Below, piece by piece: positions 25,062-34,384 of a stretch of 64,000 bases of DNA (position 1 is the first letter of the stretch; each line of letters begins with the position of its first letter). Source of the stretch: Bacteroidales bacterium (GTDB taxonomy: Bacteria > Bacteroidota > Bacteroidia > Bacteroidales > UBA932); the NCBI GenBank assembly GCA_015060335.1, contig SUYR01000007.1:1-64000 (forward strand), written 5' to 3'. The notes beneath the pieces were generated by a model, which worked only from the letters and a program-made list of their open reading frames with translations, was not told where the DNA came from and searched no databases. The translations under genes and the position numbers were made by a program.

Positions 25062-25508
25062 ATGGCTGTAGATATCAAGAGTAAAAGGGGAGTTGTGTCC
25101 AAGCCTCCGTACGAGCTGTATATGACTTTTGTGGACATGCGTAACTTCGTCCAGTTTCTTCCGGAGGAAAAGAAACAGGGTGTTACGGCAGATTTTGATA
25201 CGATTCATGCCGAGGTGCAGGGCTTCAATATCGGTGTGAAGGTCATGTCGCGTACCCCGTATTCGAAGATTGAATATGCGGACGACGGTGCGCCTTTCCA
25301 TTTCAGTCTCAAACTGCATTTCGACCCGGCTCAGGATCCTTACAAGACAGATTTCCATATCGAGATGAATGCTGATCTCAACTTCATGATGAAGACAATT
25401 CTTGGATCTAAGCTGCAGCAGGGACTTGATAAGGTGGTTGATGCTCTTGTGGATATGTCAGAGGGGAGAATGCCTGAAGGATTCGATCCTTCTTCAATGA
25501 AGGTATGA
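25062..25508 (+). CDS. SRPBCC-type (polyketide cyclase-like) protein
   Basis: 148 residues, starting one base after pyrE. SVV-like helix and strand order KRGVVSKPPYELYMTFVDMRNFVQFLP, MSRTPYSKIEYADDGAPFHFSLKLHFDPA and a long C-terminal helix ending LQQGLDKVVDALVDM fit the START/SRPBCC fold, which binds small hydrophobic molecules. No catalytic residues can be assigned. Proteins of this form often follow pyrE in Bacteroidales. Function unknown; the last four bases overlap the methyltransferase start. Confidence 0.75.
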   Translation: MAVDIKSKRGVVSKPPYELYMTFVDMRNFVQFLPEEKKQGVTADFDTIHAEVQGFNIGVKVMSRTPYSKIEYADDGAPFHFSLKLHFDPAQDPYKTDFHIEMNADLNFMMKTILGSKLQQGLDKVVDALVDMSEGRMPEGFDPSSMKV

Positions 25509-26863
25509 ACGATAAATTCAGAAAATATCTTGAAGAGGCGATAGGGACAGATAATGCCCTTGTCGCTTTTTCTGCGTTTGACTCTCCCGCATCAGTCTCT
25601 GTCAGGCTGAATCCATTCAAGAAATCAGACCCTATGCCGGGACGACCTGTATCATGGTGCCGGTATGGATTGATGCTTGATCAGCGTCCGTCATTCACTC
25701 TGGATCCGATTTTTCATGCCGGAGCATATTATGTGCAGGATTCGTCTTCTATGTTTGTAGGATATGTGTTCCGAAAACTGCTGGAAGACTGCCGGTTGCC
25801 GCAGGGACGTCCCTTGAGGGTACTTGACCTGTGCGCAGCTCCGGGAGGAAAGACCACTGACCTGGCGGCATCATTGAGGACGGTGTGTGGAGATGATTTC
25901 ATTCTCGTGGCGAATGAGGTGATGAAGGCCCGCGTTGGTGTGCTTGCCGATAATGTGGCTCTATGGGGAGATCCAAATGTTGTGGTGACATCTGATGACC
26001 CTCGCGCCTTTGCTTCACTGGGAGGCTATTTTGATATGATATTGGCTGATGTTCCATGTTCCGGCGAAGGTATGTTCAGAAAGGATGAACAGGCTCAGCT
26101 TCAATGGTCTGAGGACAATGTTGCCCTATGTGAGGCAAGACAGAGGAGAATCATTGCCGATGTATGGCCGTCTCTGGCCGAGAACGGAGTGCTGATATAC
26201 TCTACATGTACATTCAACAGGTATGAAAACGACTTGAATGTAAGGTGGATATCAGATAATCTCGGTGCTGAGCTTTTGCCGAATGATGCTGATGAACCTG
26301 GAGTGATCAGAACGGAATACGGATACAGCCTTGTTCCCGGTTTTGTGGAAGGAGAAGGACAGTATTGTGCTTCGTTGAGGAAGACATCGTCAGGAGACGG
26401 GCTGGTGTCAGGCAGATCTCCGAAATCGACAGGGTCTTCAAAGGGTAATCAGATTCCTGATGGTCTGGATGCATATTTCTGCAGGAAGATGAAGTTTGCC
26501 CTCAAGGGTGATACGGTGACGGCTGTGCCGGAGGAACTTGCTGCTGATGTGGATATGCTCCGCCAGTATCTTCATGTGATATCTGCCGGTTGCGCTGTGG
26601 GTACATTGAAGGGAAAGATACTTGTGCCCGATGCAGATATGGCGTTGTCGATAATTCTGGATGATTCGTCATTTCCGCGATATGAGGTGGACCATCAGAC
26701 CGCATTGAAATATCTTCACAGAGATACGATTGCCATCCCGGAAGCTCCCAAGGGTTATGTCCTGATATGTCATATGGGACTTCCACTCGGGTTTGTAAAG
26801 AATCTTGGAAACAGATGCAACAGTCTGCATCCGCAGAGCCGACGCATCCGTATGAATATATGA
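25505..26863 (+). CDS. RsmB/NOP family class I SAM-dependent RNA methyltransferase
   Basis: 452 residues. The SAM-binding motif LDLCAAPGGKTTDLAA (about residues 112-127) and the catalytic-Cys motif DVPCSGEGMFRKDEQAQ with the second Cys in IYSTCTFNRYEND mark an RNA 5-methylcytosine methyltransferase of the RsmF/YebU type. The C-terminal 130 residues form the extra RNA-binding domain of that group. Probably modifies 16S rRNA. It overlaps the previous gene by four bases. Confidence 0.92.
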   Translation: MNDKFRKYLEEAIGTDNALVAFSAFDSPASVSVRLNPFKKSDPMPGRPVSWCRYGLMLDQRPSFTLDPIFHAGAYYVQDSSSMFVGYVFRKLLEDCRLPQGRPLRVLDLCAAPGGKTTDLAASLRTVCGDDFILVANEVMKARVGVLADNVALWGDPNVVVTSDDPRAFASLGGYFDMILADVPCSGEGMFRKDEQAQLQWSEDNVALCEARQRRIIADVWPSLAENGVLIYSTCTFNRYENDLNVRWISDNLGAELLPNDADEPGVIRTEYGYSLVPGFVEGEGQYCASLRKTSSGDGLVSGRSPKSTGSSKGNQIPDGLDAYFCRKMKFALKGDTVTAVPEELAADVDMLRQYLHVISAGCAVGTLKGKILVPDADMALSIILDDSSFPRYEVDHQTALKYLHRDTIAIPEAPKGYVLICHMGLPLGFVKNLGNRCNSLHPQSRRIRMNI

Positions 26864-26865
26864 TT

Positions 26866-27738
26866 ATGAAAAGACTTACTTTTATAGCAGCATTGCTGTT
26901 TGTGTTTACATCACTTTCTGCTCAGACCGAGAAGTTTCAGCAGAGGTATAATCTTCTTGTCTCAAAGCTCGGTCCTGCAGGTGTGGGAATAGAGACACTG
27001 CTCGATAATTGGGCGAAGGCCGACTCGACTGACGAGAAACTTCTTGCGGCAAGGTTTGATTACTATCTTGCAAAGGCACAAAGTACGGAGGTCGTGAAGA
27101 AGTCGAGCAAGAAATATCTCGGAATGTCTCCGTTGCTTACCTTGAAGGATTCTCTTGGCAGGGATGTGTACTACTACCAGGAGGTGTCATATGATGATGA
27201 ACTTTTCGGTAAGGCTGTCAAGGCGGCAGAGAAGGCTGTCGGACTTTATCCGGACAAGCTTGACTATCGTTTCATGAAGGCAAATGCCTATATTTCGTAT
27301 GAAAAGGAAAGTCCGGATATGGCATTGGCATACCTGCTTGAACTGGTACAGACAGATGCTTCGAGGGAACGTCCATGGACATATGGCGGAGAAAAGATGG
27401 ATGATTCGTTCTTTGAGGAAGCGATTCAGGAATATTGCTACAGCTTTTTCCAGATAGGCAGCCCGCAGTCCAAGGATGCTTTCTTCAAACTTTCCCAGGC
27501 CATGAATTCCCTTCATCCGGACAATCTTTCCTTCATCAATAATATGGGATCATATTATATGGTGGCAAAGGAGGATTATAAGGGTGCTCTGAAGTTATAT
27601 AAAAAGGTATTGAAGAAAAATCCGTCAGATCCGATAGCCCTGCAGAACAGTATAATTGCTGCAAAGAAGCTCGGAAACACAAAGCTTGAAGCCAAATACA
27701 GGCAACAGTTCGAGGCTATCAGCGCTTCGCAGAAGTAA
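26866..27738 (+). CDS. Secreted TPR-repeat protein
   Basis: 290 residues from the ATG at 26866, giving MKRLTFIAALLFVFTSLSAQ, a clean signal peptide. An ATG two codons upstream (26860) overlaps the previous stop. The mature part has helical hairpins with TPR-like spacing, e.g. FGKAVKAAEKAVGLYPDKLDY and YKGALKLYKKVLKKNPSDPIAL. Likely a periplasmic scaffold or chaperone-like protein; no enzyme motif. It overlaps the permease gene by one base, so the two may act together at the envelope. Confidence 0.82.
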   Translation: MKRLTFIAALLFVFTSLSAQTEKFQQRYNLLVSKLGPAGVGIETLLDNWAKADSTDEKLLAARFDYYLAKAQSTEVVKKSSKKYLGMSPLLTLKDSLGRDVYYYQEVSYDDELFGKAVKAAEKAVGLYPDKLDYRFMKANAYISYEKESPDMALAYLLELVQTDASRERPWTYGGEKMDDSFFEEAIQEYCYSFFQIGSPQSKDAFFKLSQAMNSLHPDNLSFINNMGSYYMVAKEDYKGALKLYKKVLKKNPSDPIALQNSIIAAKKLGNTKLEAKYRQQFEAISASQK

Positions 27739-28892
27739 TGAACACTTCGCTTTTCATATCAAGACGTCTGCGTTTCAAGGGCGGCCTCGCTATGACCTGC
27801 ATAGCGATTAGCTTTCTTGTGATGATCATAGCTGTGGCTGTATCATCCGGTTTCCGCGCGGAAATAAGGAAAGGACTATCCGGCCTGTCGGGAGATGTCC
27901 AGATTACTCCACCTAATCTCAACGTGCTTGACCAATCGCGGCCGATAGAGAAAAATGCCTCATATCTGTCTCAGCTGCAGAATGTTGAAGGCGTTGATTC
28001 TATTGTCCCTGTCGTGTATGTGGCGGGTATTATAAAGGTTGATGACGATATATACGGAGCTCTTTTCAAAGGCGTTGAGGAAGGCAAGGAAGGTGTTTCC
28101 ATACCGCGAAGTCTGGCAGAAAAGGCGTCATTGACTGAAGGAAGCAGGATGACAGCTTATTTTGTCGGGGACAAGGTCAGAGTGCGTCAGTTCAATGTTT
28201 CCTCTGTGTATGATTCTTTGGTTGAGGCGGACGATAAACTTATAATATATGCCGGCATCTCCGACCTGCAGCGACTCAATGGCTGGTCGGAAGATCAGGT
28301 GTCGGCAATTGAAGTGGTGCTGGACGACAAGTACAAGGATGAGTCCTCGATAAACTCCAGAACTATGGAGATCGGATATATTATTAATGCATATTCCGAA
28401 GAAAGTACATCTCCTGTAATAGCCACCTCGTCTGTGTCAAGGTTTCCTCAGCTTTTTGATTGGCTTGACCTTATAGACTTCAATGTCCTGTTCATTCTTG
28501 TGCTGATGACGATAGTTGCCGGCTTCAATATGATATCCGGGCTTCTTATAATGCTTTTCGAGAATATTTCTGTAATAGGACTTCTGAAGGCCTTGGGTAT
28601 GACGGATAGGGCTGTATCCAAGGTGTTCCTCTCCAGTGCGGCTTCTTTGGTATTCAAGGGCATGATTGTCGGTAATCTGATTGCCTTCGCTTTCTGCTTT
28701 ATTCAGGATAAGACACATCTGCTCAAACTGGATCCGGCAAATTATTTTGTTTCCTTTGTTCCTGTAAATATAAATGTCGGCTCAGTTCTGCTGGCCGACA
28801 TCGGATCTTTCTTAGTTATAATGCTGCTCCTTCTGATTCCTACCTTGTTCATTTCAAAGGTGGATCCTGCTCAGACTGTCAGAGTGAAGTAG
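27738..28892 (+). CDS. FtsX-like ABC permease, LolC/LolE type
   Basis: 384 residues. One N-terminal membrane helix (about residues 18-40), a periplasmic MacB-PCD-like domain (FRAEIRKGLSGLSGDVQITPP...), then three helices near the C-terminus (about 248-275, 300-325, 350-375) in FtsX order. MISGLLIMLFENISVIGLLKALGMTDRAVSKVFL is the family signature (written as MISGLLIMLFENIS and VIGLLKALGMTDRAVSKVFL). LolC/E move lipoproteins from the inner membrane to the LolA carrier. No ATPase gene lies beside it. Its 3' end overlaps mltF, convergent, by 14 bp. Confidence 0.9.
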   Translation: MNTSLFISRRLRFKGGLAMTCIAISFLVMIIAVAVSSGFRAEIRKGLSGLSGDVQITPPNLNVLDQSRPIEKNASYLSQLQNVEGVDSIVPVVYVAGIIKVDDDIYGALFKGVEEGKEGVSIPRSLAEKASLTEGSRMTAYFVGDKVRVRQFNVSSVYDSLVEADDKLIIYAGISDLQRLNGWSEDQVSAIEVVLDDKYKDESSINSRTMEIGYIINAYSEESTSPVIATSSVSRFPQLFDWLDLIDFNVLFILVLMTIVAGFNMISGLLIMLFENISVIGLLKALGMTDRAVSKVFLSSAASLVFKGMIVGNLIAFAFCFIQDKTHLLKLDPANYFVSFVPVNINVGSVLLADIGSFLVIMLLLLIPTLFISKVDPAQTVRVK

Positions 28893-29961
28893 GACAGATC
28901 TGGCAGATTGCATTGTAGTGAGACATTACACTTTCAATATAGTCAATCGTTTCATGTCCCTGGAATTTTCCAAGCTTGACTGATTCTTCCTGGAGTATCG
29001 AATCATCTCTCATCAGGGGAATTACCTTTACTATTTCATCCCACCTGGTATTGTCCAATCCCTTTGCGGCTGCAAGATTGCGGCAGTCTAATACTCTTCC
29101 TTCTCCTGCATTATATGCTGCAAGTGTGAATTTTATGAGTTCTTCCTGGGTAAGGTCATATTTGCTGAACATCCTCTGGAGTCTCTTCAGGTGGCTTGTC
29201 CCTGCAAGTATGTTCTGCTCGGGATCCATAAGGTTATCCGCGCCGTAGATAGCTCCTGTCTGAGGCATCACCTGCATCAGACCCTGTGCTCCGCGTGAAG
29301 ATACTGAACTGATAGAGAATTTGGATTCCTGATATACAACAGCTGCTACCATTCTCCAGTCCCATCCGAGAGACTTTGCGTATTTTTTGATCAGATGGTC
29401 GTAAGGGCTTACCCTGGATGTGATTATACCTTTCTCAGCCTTCTTGTGAGGGTTGTGTGTCCCTGAATATTTCTTATGAAGGGTCTCATATTTATCAGAA
29501 CTCTTCATGTGGCTGATCCAGTTGTTGATCTGTCTGACTCTGTCTGAGTTTACGTCATTGACTGCCCATACAGAGCACTCGTTCATTGTACTGAGAATGC
29601 TTATCGAATCTGTCGATGCGACAGCCTCCTTGTCGTGTGTGATGACAATATCCACCCTCCTGTTTCGGAGTGAGTCGATGTAATTGTCTTTTCCTCTGGC
29701 AGCAACTATTTTGATGTTGCAGTGGTTGTCTTTTGCAAACTCTCCCAGAAGTTCATAGTTCAGTCCGGTCTCAAGCCCGTGCGGGCTGTACATTTCATTT
29801 CCGAGGTCGATTGCGCATATCAGTTCTTCTCCTGCAAATGCATTGACTGAGTGCGCTCCGCTCAGGGTTCTGCCCTTTTCACAAAGTGGTGTGAGACAGA
29901 TGACCGATAATGTAATGATGACGTTTCTTGTTCTTCTTTGTACTTTTTCTGTAATTCTCAT
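28879..29961 (-). CDS. mltF: MltF-type membrane-bound lytic transglycosylase
   Basis: 360 residues from the ATG at 29961, two bases after the porin stop codon; a much longer frame upstream is the porin gene read in another frame. An N-terminal helix is followed by a substrate-binding-protein-like domain (ELICAIDLGNEMYSPHGLETGL...) and a C-terminal SLT domain. The SLT part has the catalytic Glu in VYQESKFSISSVSSRGAQGLMQVMP and the AAYNAGEGRVLD motif. Cleaves the glycan strand of peptidoglycan, forming anhydro-MurNAc ends. Cotranscribed with the porin gene. Confidence 0.92.
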   Translation of the reverse strand: MRITEKVQRRTRNVIITLSVICLTPLCEKGRTLSGAHSVNAFAGEELICAIDLGNEMYSPHGLETGLNYELLGEFAKDNHCNIKIVAARGKDNYIDSLRNRRVDIVITHDKEAVASTDSISILSTMNECSVWAVNDVNSDRVRQINNWISHMKSSDKYETLHKKYSGTHNPHKKAEKGIITSRVSPYDHLIKKYAKSLGWDWRMVAAVVYQESKFSISSVSSRGAQGLMQVMPQTGAIYGADNLMDPEQNILAGTSHLKRLQRMFSKYDLTQEELIKFTLAAYNAGEGRVLDCRNLAAAKGLDNTRWDEIVKVIPLMRDDSILQEESVKLGKFQGHETIDYIESVMSHYNAICQICPTSL

Positions 29962-29963
29962 TT

Positions 29964-32741
29964 TTATCTGTTTGTGGTGCGCTGCCTGCCTCCCGACGGG
30001 CCGGAATTTCTGCCACCTGCGGCAGATCCCATTTCCGATGACGCTCCTGATGCACCTTTCTTTCCCGGGAAAATCCAGAAAGGCCATGAAATACCGAACT
30101 TGATTGCCCTCTGAGTATTGATGTAGCCGTCTGCAGTGAAGTAGTCTATCTTCTTGCATGGCCAACCCATGTTCACATTGACCACTTTTACGAACAGGCT
30201 GACACGTTTCCACTGCACGTTTACAAAAGCGTCAATATAAGGACAGTTTCCGTACTGTCTTTCATGCTGATTATGGAATACTCCGACCACAGGGTTGTAT
30301 GCAGGGGCATACCATGCCGTGGTGAATAATCCGTTTGCTCCTATCTGCATCTGCATGACGTTCTTTACGACGTCAAACTGCAGGTAATATCTCAAATTCA
30401 ACGCCAGCATCGGAAGAGTCACGACGTCAGGACGGGACGAGTACTGGAAAAGGACTCTGTTGTCGAGGTGGAATTTCCATATCGTGAAGTCCTTTCTCAG
30501 TGAAGCGGTGATTATGCTCATCGGGTCTGAGTTCTGTCTTACAATGCCTTCGTAGTCGTAATATATGTTGTTGCTCAGCAGTGCATACCCGAACGATGCG
30601 TCCATTTCCCATCGCGGAATGGCAACGGATCCTTCGACCTTTGTAGTGGATATCTTGCTGAAATTATTGTTCCATACAAAATGGTTGGTATACAGATGCT
30701 GGTCGTAATAGTTAGGCTCGGTCAGGCTGGTCTCGAAATGTGCCTTAAGTGCCAGAGGACTCTTTCTGTCCTTCCTGAACGGATATATGTTCACGGCCAC
30801 ATTCGCCTTTATGTTGAAGTCGTTGATTTCGTGGCCGAGGAAATTATATTTTCCACTTGCATCCCATTTGAGGTATTTGTCGTACTGACCGTTTGCTCCG
30901 GCATATACATACACTGAATTCAGTACTACGTTCTCAGGCCCTCTCAGATAGTCTGACGGTCTGAAACTATAGTAGTTCAGGAGTTTGTCTCCTATACCTA
31001 CATCGAGTTTGGATACGATTCCGTCGCTCTTCCAAGGCTGAAGTCTGATGAATGCCTTGTTGTCCAGCCTCATCACCCTCATGGAGTCTTTGCTCGTGGT
31101 AGGGTTGAGGTAGAATCTGTCGTGGAAGAATTCTCTTCCATAGGAGTCAGATCCGGCTATCTTATCTTCATATGACCTTCTGAATATCGCCAGTTCGGTA
31201 CTATGTCCTATGAATGCACTTGTGATATCCTTGTTTATCTTCACAGTGTCCTGTGGGTCTTCCATGGCAGCCTCGAGTTCTGCTTCTTCCTTTGCCTTCA
31301 ATGCTTCTATGGCCAAGGAATCCCCTGAAGCCAGAATGCTGTCCCTACGTGCCTCTTCTGCCATTCTTTCCTTTCTTCCCTTGAGGTTTTCTATGAAGTT
31401 GAACGGAATCCTGTAGCTCTGGTCAAGATAAGCTGTGTTCGTTCTTAGCTTGCTGCCAGCATCCTTTAGATATACCTCTATCTCTCGGGCATCCACAGTG
31501 GTGTCCCTGATCATAGACCTGTCTGTGAGTCCTCCGTTTTCGCTCTTCTCGATCCTGTTGTAGATATATCCGGCATGCATGAGGTATTTCTTGCCTGTGT
31601 AATTGGTTGCCATGGCAAGGGTCCTGTAGCTTATGTCTTCTCTTCTGAGCATTCCTCGTCCGCTGAAGTTTGTGTACTGGAGAGTGAGGTTGAGCTCAGG
31701 AGTGATGTTCTGGGTAGTCAGAATCTTGATATTGGACTCTTCTTTCTCCTTATTTGCGAAAAGGGTACCCCAATATGCAAGCTCTGTATAAGGAGTCTTG
31801 GTGTTGTAGTTAGGGAGAGTTTCTGTAGTGAAGGTCCAGATCTGGTAAGGCGCAAAGAATTTAGCGTCATCATTGGTCTCTCTCTTGAAGAAGTTATATA
31901 CTTCTGCAGGCGAACCGGCAACTCCGAGCCATGTGGCTCCTACATCCTTCTTCAGGAACGGATAGTCATAGAAATTGAAGTTGTATGAGGTGTCCACCCA
32001 CTGGTCTCTCAGATCTACCATGTTATGGAAGTCCCTGTCATGCTTCCATGTCACTATTCTCTTGTAGTGCATCGAATCCGGGAATGCGAATGTCTCGAGA
32101 ACTCGCGGAGTAGCTTCTATGATACTGTCTTTATGAGCTCTGATGCTGTCCTTGATCTCCAGCTTTCTCTGGCTGGCAGCAAGAAGGGCCGGTAATGCCT
32201 GTTCTGCATCATATTTCTTGCGTTCCTTGCGTGAGAGGCCTGCATACCAGATTGCGAATTTTGCCTGAGCTACCTCTGTTGAGTCCTTTATGTAAAGGGA
32301 ATCGAGCTTTGCCAGTTCGAGCGAATCTCCTGCCTGGATGAGCGAATCTCTGACGGCCACTCTGGTAATGGAATCCTTTACAGCTATGTAGTATTTATAG
32401 AAGAACGGATCTTTTTCCTTGAGTGAGTCAGGGATCACTATGGTATCCTTGGCTGTGAGTACTTTTACTGTGTCCTGAAGGGTACTGTCGCGCAAGAGTG
32501 TGTCGGTCGCCAGAGTGTCAATGACAAGTGTGTCGGCGGCCAGAGTGTCCAGTCTAAGCGAGTCTGCAAGCAATGAGTCCACCACTCCCGTCGCAGAGGA
32601 GTCACCGGCTCTGCTGAAAAGGAGCGAGTCTGTAAGCTTTCTCAGACCTACAGCCCTGCCTGCGTCAATGCCGAAAGACTGTACGGCAGCCATCAGCACC
32701 AGAAGGGCAGGAACCCATATTTTCGCAATAAGACGTTTCAT
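29964..32741 (-). CDS. Putative outer-membrane porin (Porin_10-like)
   Basis: 925 residues from the ATG at 32741; an ATG four codons upstream is less likely. A signal peptide (MKRLIAKIWVPALLVLMAAVQSFG) precedes a low-complexity stretch of DTL repeats (LAADTLVIDTLATDTLLRDSTLQDT), a charged linker region, and then a long run of alternating aromatic beta strands that fit an outer-membrane barrel. The arrangement matches the putative porins common in Bacteroidota. The substrate is unknown. It starts the operon with mltF, behind a TACCTTTG box at 32751. Confidence 0.85.
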   Translation of the reverse strand: MKRLIAKIWVPALLVLMAAVQSFGIDAGRAVGLRKLTDSLLFSRAGDSSATGVVDSLLADSLRLDTLAADTLVIDTLATDTLLRDSTLQDTVKVLTAKDTIVIPDSLKEKDPFFYKYYIAVKDSITRVAVRDSLIQAGDSLELAKLDSLYIKDSTEVAQAKFAIWYAGLSRKERKKYDAEQALPALLAASQRKLEIKDSIRAHKDSIIEATPRVLETFAFPDSMHYKRIVTWKHDRDFHNMVDLRDQWVDTSYNFNFYDYPFLKKDVGATWLGVAGSPAEVYNFFKRETNDDAKFFAPYQIWTFTTETLPNYNTKTPYTELAYWGTLFANKEKEESNIKILTTQNITPELNLTLQYTNFSGRGMLRREDISYRTLAMATNYTGKKYLMHAGYIYNRIEKSENGGLTDRSMIRDTTVDAREIEVYLKDAGSKLRTNTAYLDQSYRIPFNFIENLKGRKERMAEEARRDSILASGDSLAIEALKAKEEAELEAAMEDPQDTVKINKDITSAFIGHSTELAIFRRSYEDKIAGSDSYGREFFHDRFYLNPTTSKDSMRVMRLDNKAFIRLQPWKSDGIVSKLDVGIGDKLLNYYSFRPSDYLRGPENVVLNSVYVYAGANGQYDKYLKWDASGKYNFLGHEINDFNIKANVAVNIYPFRKDRKSPLALKAHFETSLTEPNYYDQHLYTNHFVWNNNFSKISTTKVEGSVAIPRWEMDASFGYALLSNNIYYDYEGIVRQNSDPMSIITASLRKDFTIWKFHLDNRVLFQYSSRPDVVTLPMLALNLRYYLQFDVVKNVMQMQIGANGLFTTAWYAPAYNPVVGVFHNQHERQYGNCPYIDAFVNVQWKRVSLFVKVVNVNMGWPCKKIDYFTADGYINTQRAIKFGISWPFWIFPGKKGASGASSEMGSAAGGRNSGPSGGRQRTTNR

Positions 32742-32750
32742 ACAAGACGG

Positions 32751-32758
32751 CAAAGGTA
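32751..32758 (-). promoter_or_regulatory. Putative -7 box of porin-mltF operon
   Basis: TACCTTTG on the minus strand, 10 bp upstream of the porin ATG, a full match to TAnnTTTG. No exact TTTG at 19-20 bp further upstream. The leader would be very short. Confidence 0.5.
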
Positions 32759-32834
32759 CGAATAATTTTTAATATTCTGAAAATTAGCCTATTTGAGTGA
32801 TTATATTTAACAATTTTGTAAATTCGCAGAATAT

Positions 32835-34277
32835 ATGGAAAAACTCAACAGATTATTTGAAAAACGATATGGAAGACTGCCGGAGCAGGTGACACAGATT
32901 ACCGGATCGGCAAGTCCGCGTCTATATTACCGTCTGTCAGCGGGGGAATTTGCATGTATGGGCGTCATAGGTACTGACAGACCTGAAAATGAAGCATTTA
33001 TATCTATAAGCCGTCATTTTCGAGCTAAAGGTATCCCTGTTCCGGAGGTGTATGATGCAAGCGATGACGGAATGGCATATATACAGGAGGACCTTGGTGA
33101 CGAGATACTTCTGGACAGCTATGTCAAGTCGGTCGGGACAGAAGGCTCGGAGAATATGGAAAATCTTCTTTGCAGGACAATGTCTATGCTTCCTGTGATT
33201 CAGTTCGAGGGAGCTGCCGGATTTGATTTCGATGTATGCCACCCCCAGAAAGAGTTCGGCAGACATTCCGTGATGTTCGACCTGAACTATTTCAAGTATT
33301 GTTTCCTTAAGGCGACCGGACTGGAGTTTCATGAAATGTTGCTTCAGGAAGATTTCGAGCGTCTTGCCGACGATATCGTCAAATGCGGACTTCCTGTCGC
33401 AGGAGGATGTGAAGATATCCCTACATTCCTCTATCGGGATTTTCAGGCCCGGAATGTTATGCTTAAGGATGGCGATCCTTATTTTATTGATTTTCAAGGA
33501 GGTCGAAGGGGCCCTATATATTATGATGTGGCCTCGTTCGTATGGCAGGCCCGAGCGAGGTATCCTCATGATCTTAAGGAGAGAATGCTGGAGGCATATT
33601 TGGACTCATTGTCTTCATATATAGAGGTTGACAGGGAGCAGTTCATGAGCAAACTTCGTGTCTTCCTGCTTTTCAGGTATCTGCATGTGCTTGGTGCATA
33701 TGGTTTTAGAGGTCTGATAGAGCATAAGGCTAAATTCGTTACTTCCATACCTGCTGCATTTGCTGCATTATCAGAGTTGATTGCAGAGCCGTTCGAGGAC
33801 TATCCATACCTTATGAAGGTACTTTCTGAAATGCTTTCACTTCCTCGATTTGCTCCGGCAAAGGATTCTGGCGGATGTCTGAAGGTTACGATATACAGTT
33901 TCTCGTACAAGAAGGGCATACCGTACGATATGTCCGGAAACGGTGGCGGATATGTGTTCGACTGCCGCTCTATTCATAATCCCGGTAGATATGAACAGTA
34001 CAAGAAGCTAACCGGCAGGGACGAGCCTGTGATAAAGTTCCTCGAAGAGGACGGGGAAGTGTTAGATTTCCTTTCGCATGTATATGGGGTGGTGGATCCG
34101 CATGTGGAGACTTTTGCCGCCCGAGGATTCACAGACCTGATGGTCTCGTTCGGCTGTACTGGCGGACAGCATCGTTCTGTATATTGCGCGGAACATCTTG
34201 CTGCCCACCTCGCAGAAAAATATCCCGACATACTTGTCCACCTCATTCACCGGGAGCAGAATTGGTCTGGCGCCTAA
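32835..34277 (+). CDS. AmgK-like sugar kinase fused to RapZ C-terminal domain
   Basis: 480 residues in two domains. Residues 1 to about 330 are an aminoglycoside-phosphotransferase fold with Brenner motif LYRDFQARNVMLKDG and metal motif YFIDFQGGRRGP, as in AmgK, the anomeric kinase of MurNAc and GlcNAc. Residues about 345-480 match the C-terminal domain of RapZ (VFDCRSIHNPG, then VSFGCTGGQHRSVYCAEHLA), which in E. coli senses glucosamine-6-phosphate. The gene is followed by a MurU-like nucleotidyltransferase, the partner of AmgK in peptidoglycan recycling. The last codons and stop lie inside a 106-bp palindromic element. Sensing of an amino sugar by the C-terminal domain is inference. Confidence 0.85.
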   Translation: MEKLNRLFEKRYGRLPEQVTQITGSASPRLYYRLSAGEFACMGVIGTDRPENEAFISISRHFRAKGIPVPEVYDASDDGMAYIQEDLGDEILLDSYVKSVGTEGSENMENLLCRTMSMLPVIQFEGAAGFDFDVCHPQKEFGRHSVMFDLNYFKYCFLKATGLEFHEMLLQEDFERLADDIVKCGLPVAGGCEDIPTFLYRDFQARNVMLKDGDPYFIDFQGGRRGPIYYDVASFVWQARARYPHDLKERMLEAYLDSLSSYIEVDREQFMSKLRVFLLFRYLHVLGAYGFRGLIEHKAKFVTSIPAAFAALSELIAEPFEDYPYLMKVLSEMLSLPRFAPAKDSGGCLKVTIYSFSYKKGIPYDMSGNGGGYVFDCRSIHNPGRYEQYKKLTGRDEPVIKFLEEDGEVLDFLSHVYGVVDPHVETFAARGFTDLMVSFGCTGGQHRSVYCAEHLAAHLAEKYPDILVHLIHREQNWSGA

Positions 34278-34372
34278 TGTTATGATAACCAGCACCTTGC
34301 ATAAACACGATTCCCCGCTGCAGGGGAATCGACTTTGCGGAACTTGCTGAGTTGCAGTGGGTTATGTGCCAG
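34267..34372. repeat. 106-bp palindromic (MITE/REP-like) element, copy 3
   Basis: Ends CTGGCGCCTAA / TTATGTGCCAG, core hairpin CGATTCCCC-GCTGCA-GGGGAATCG at 34308-34331. Length and centre equal those of copies 1 and 2. It provides the last residues and TAA of the kinase fusion gene and separates it from the nucleotidyltransferase gene by 12 bp. Confidence 0.85.
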
Positions 34373-34384
34373 AAGAAAGCGAAT

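Noticed and set aside
28892..30213. Longer MltF with an N-terminal extension up to 30213
   Set aside because: The extension is the complement frame of the porin C-terminus; the ATG at 29961 gives a proper signal and family start.
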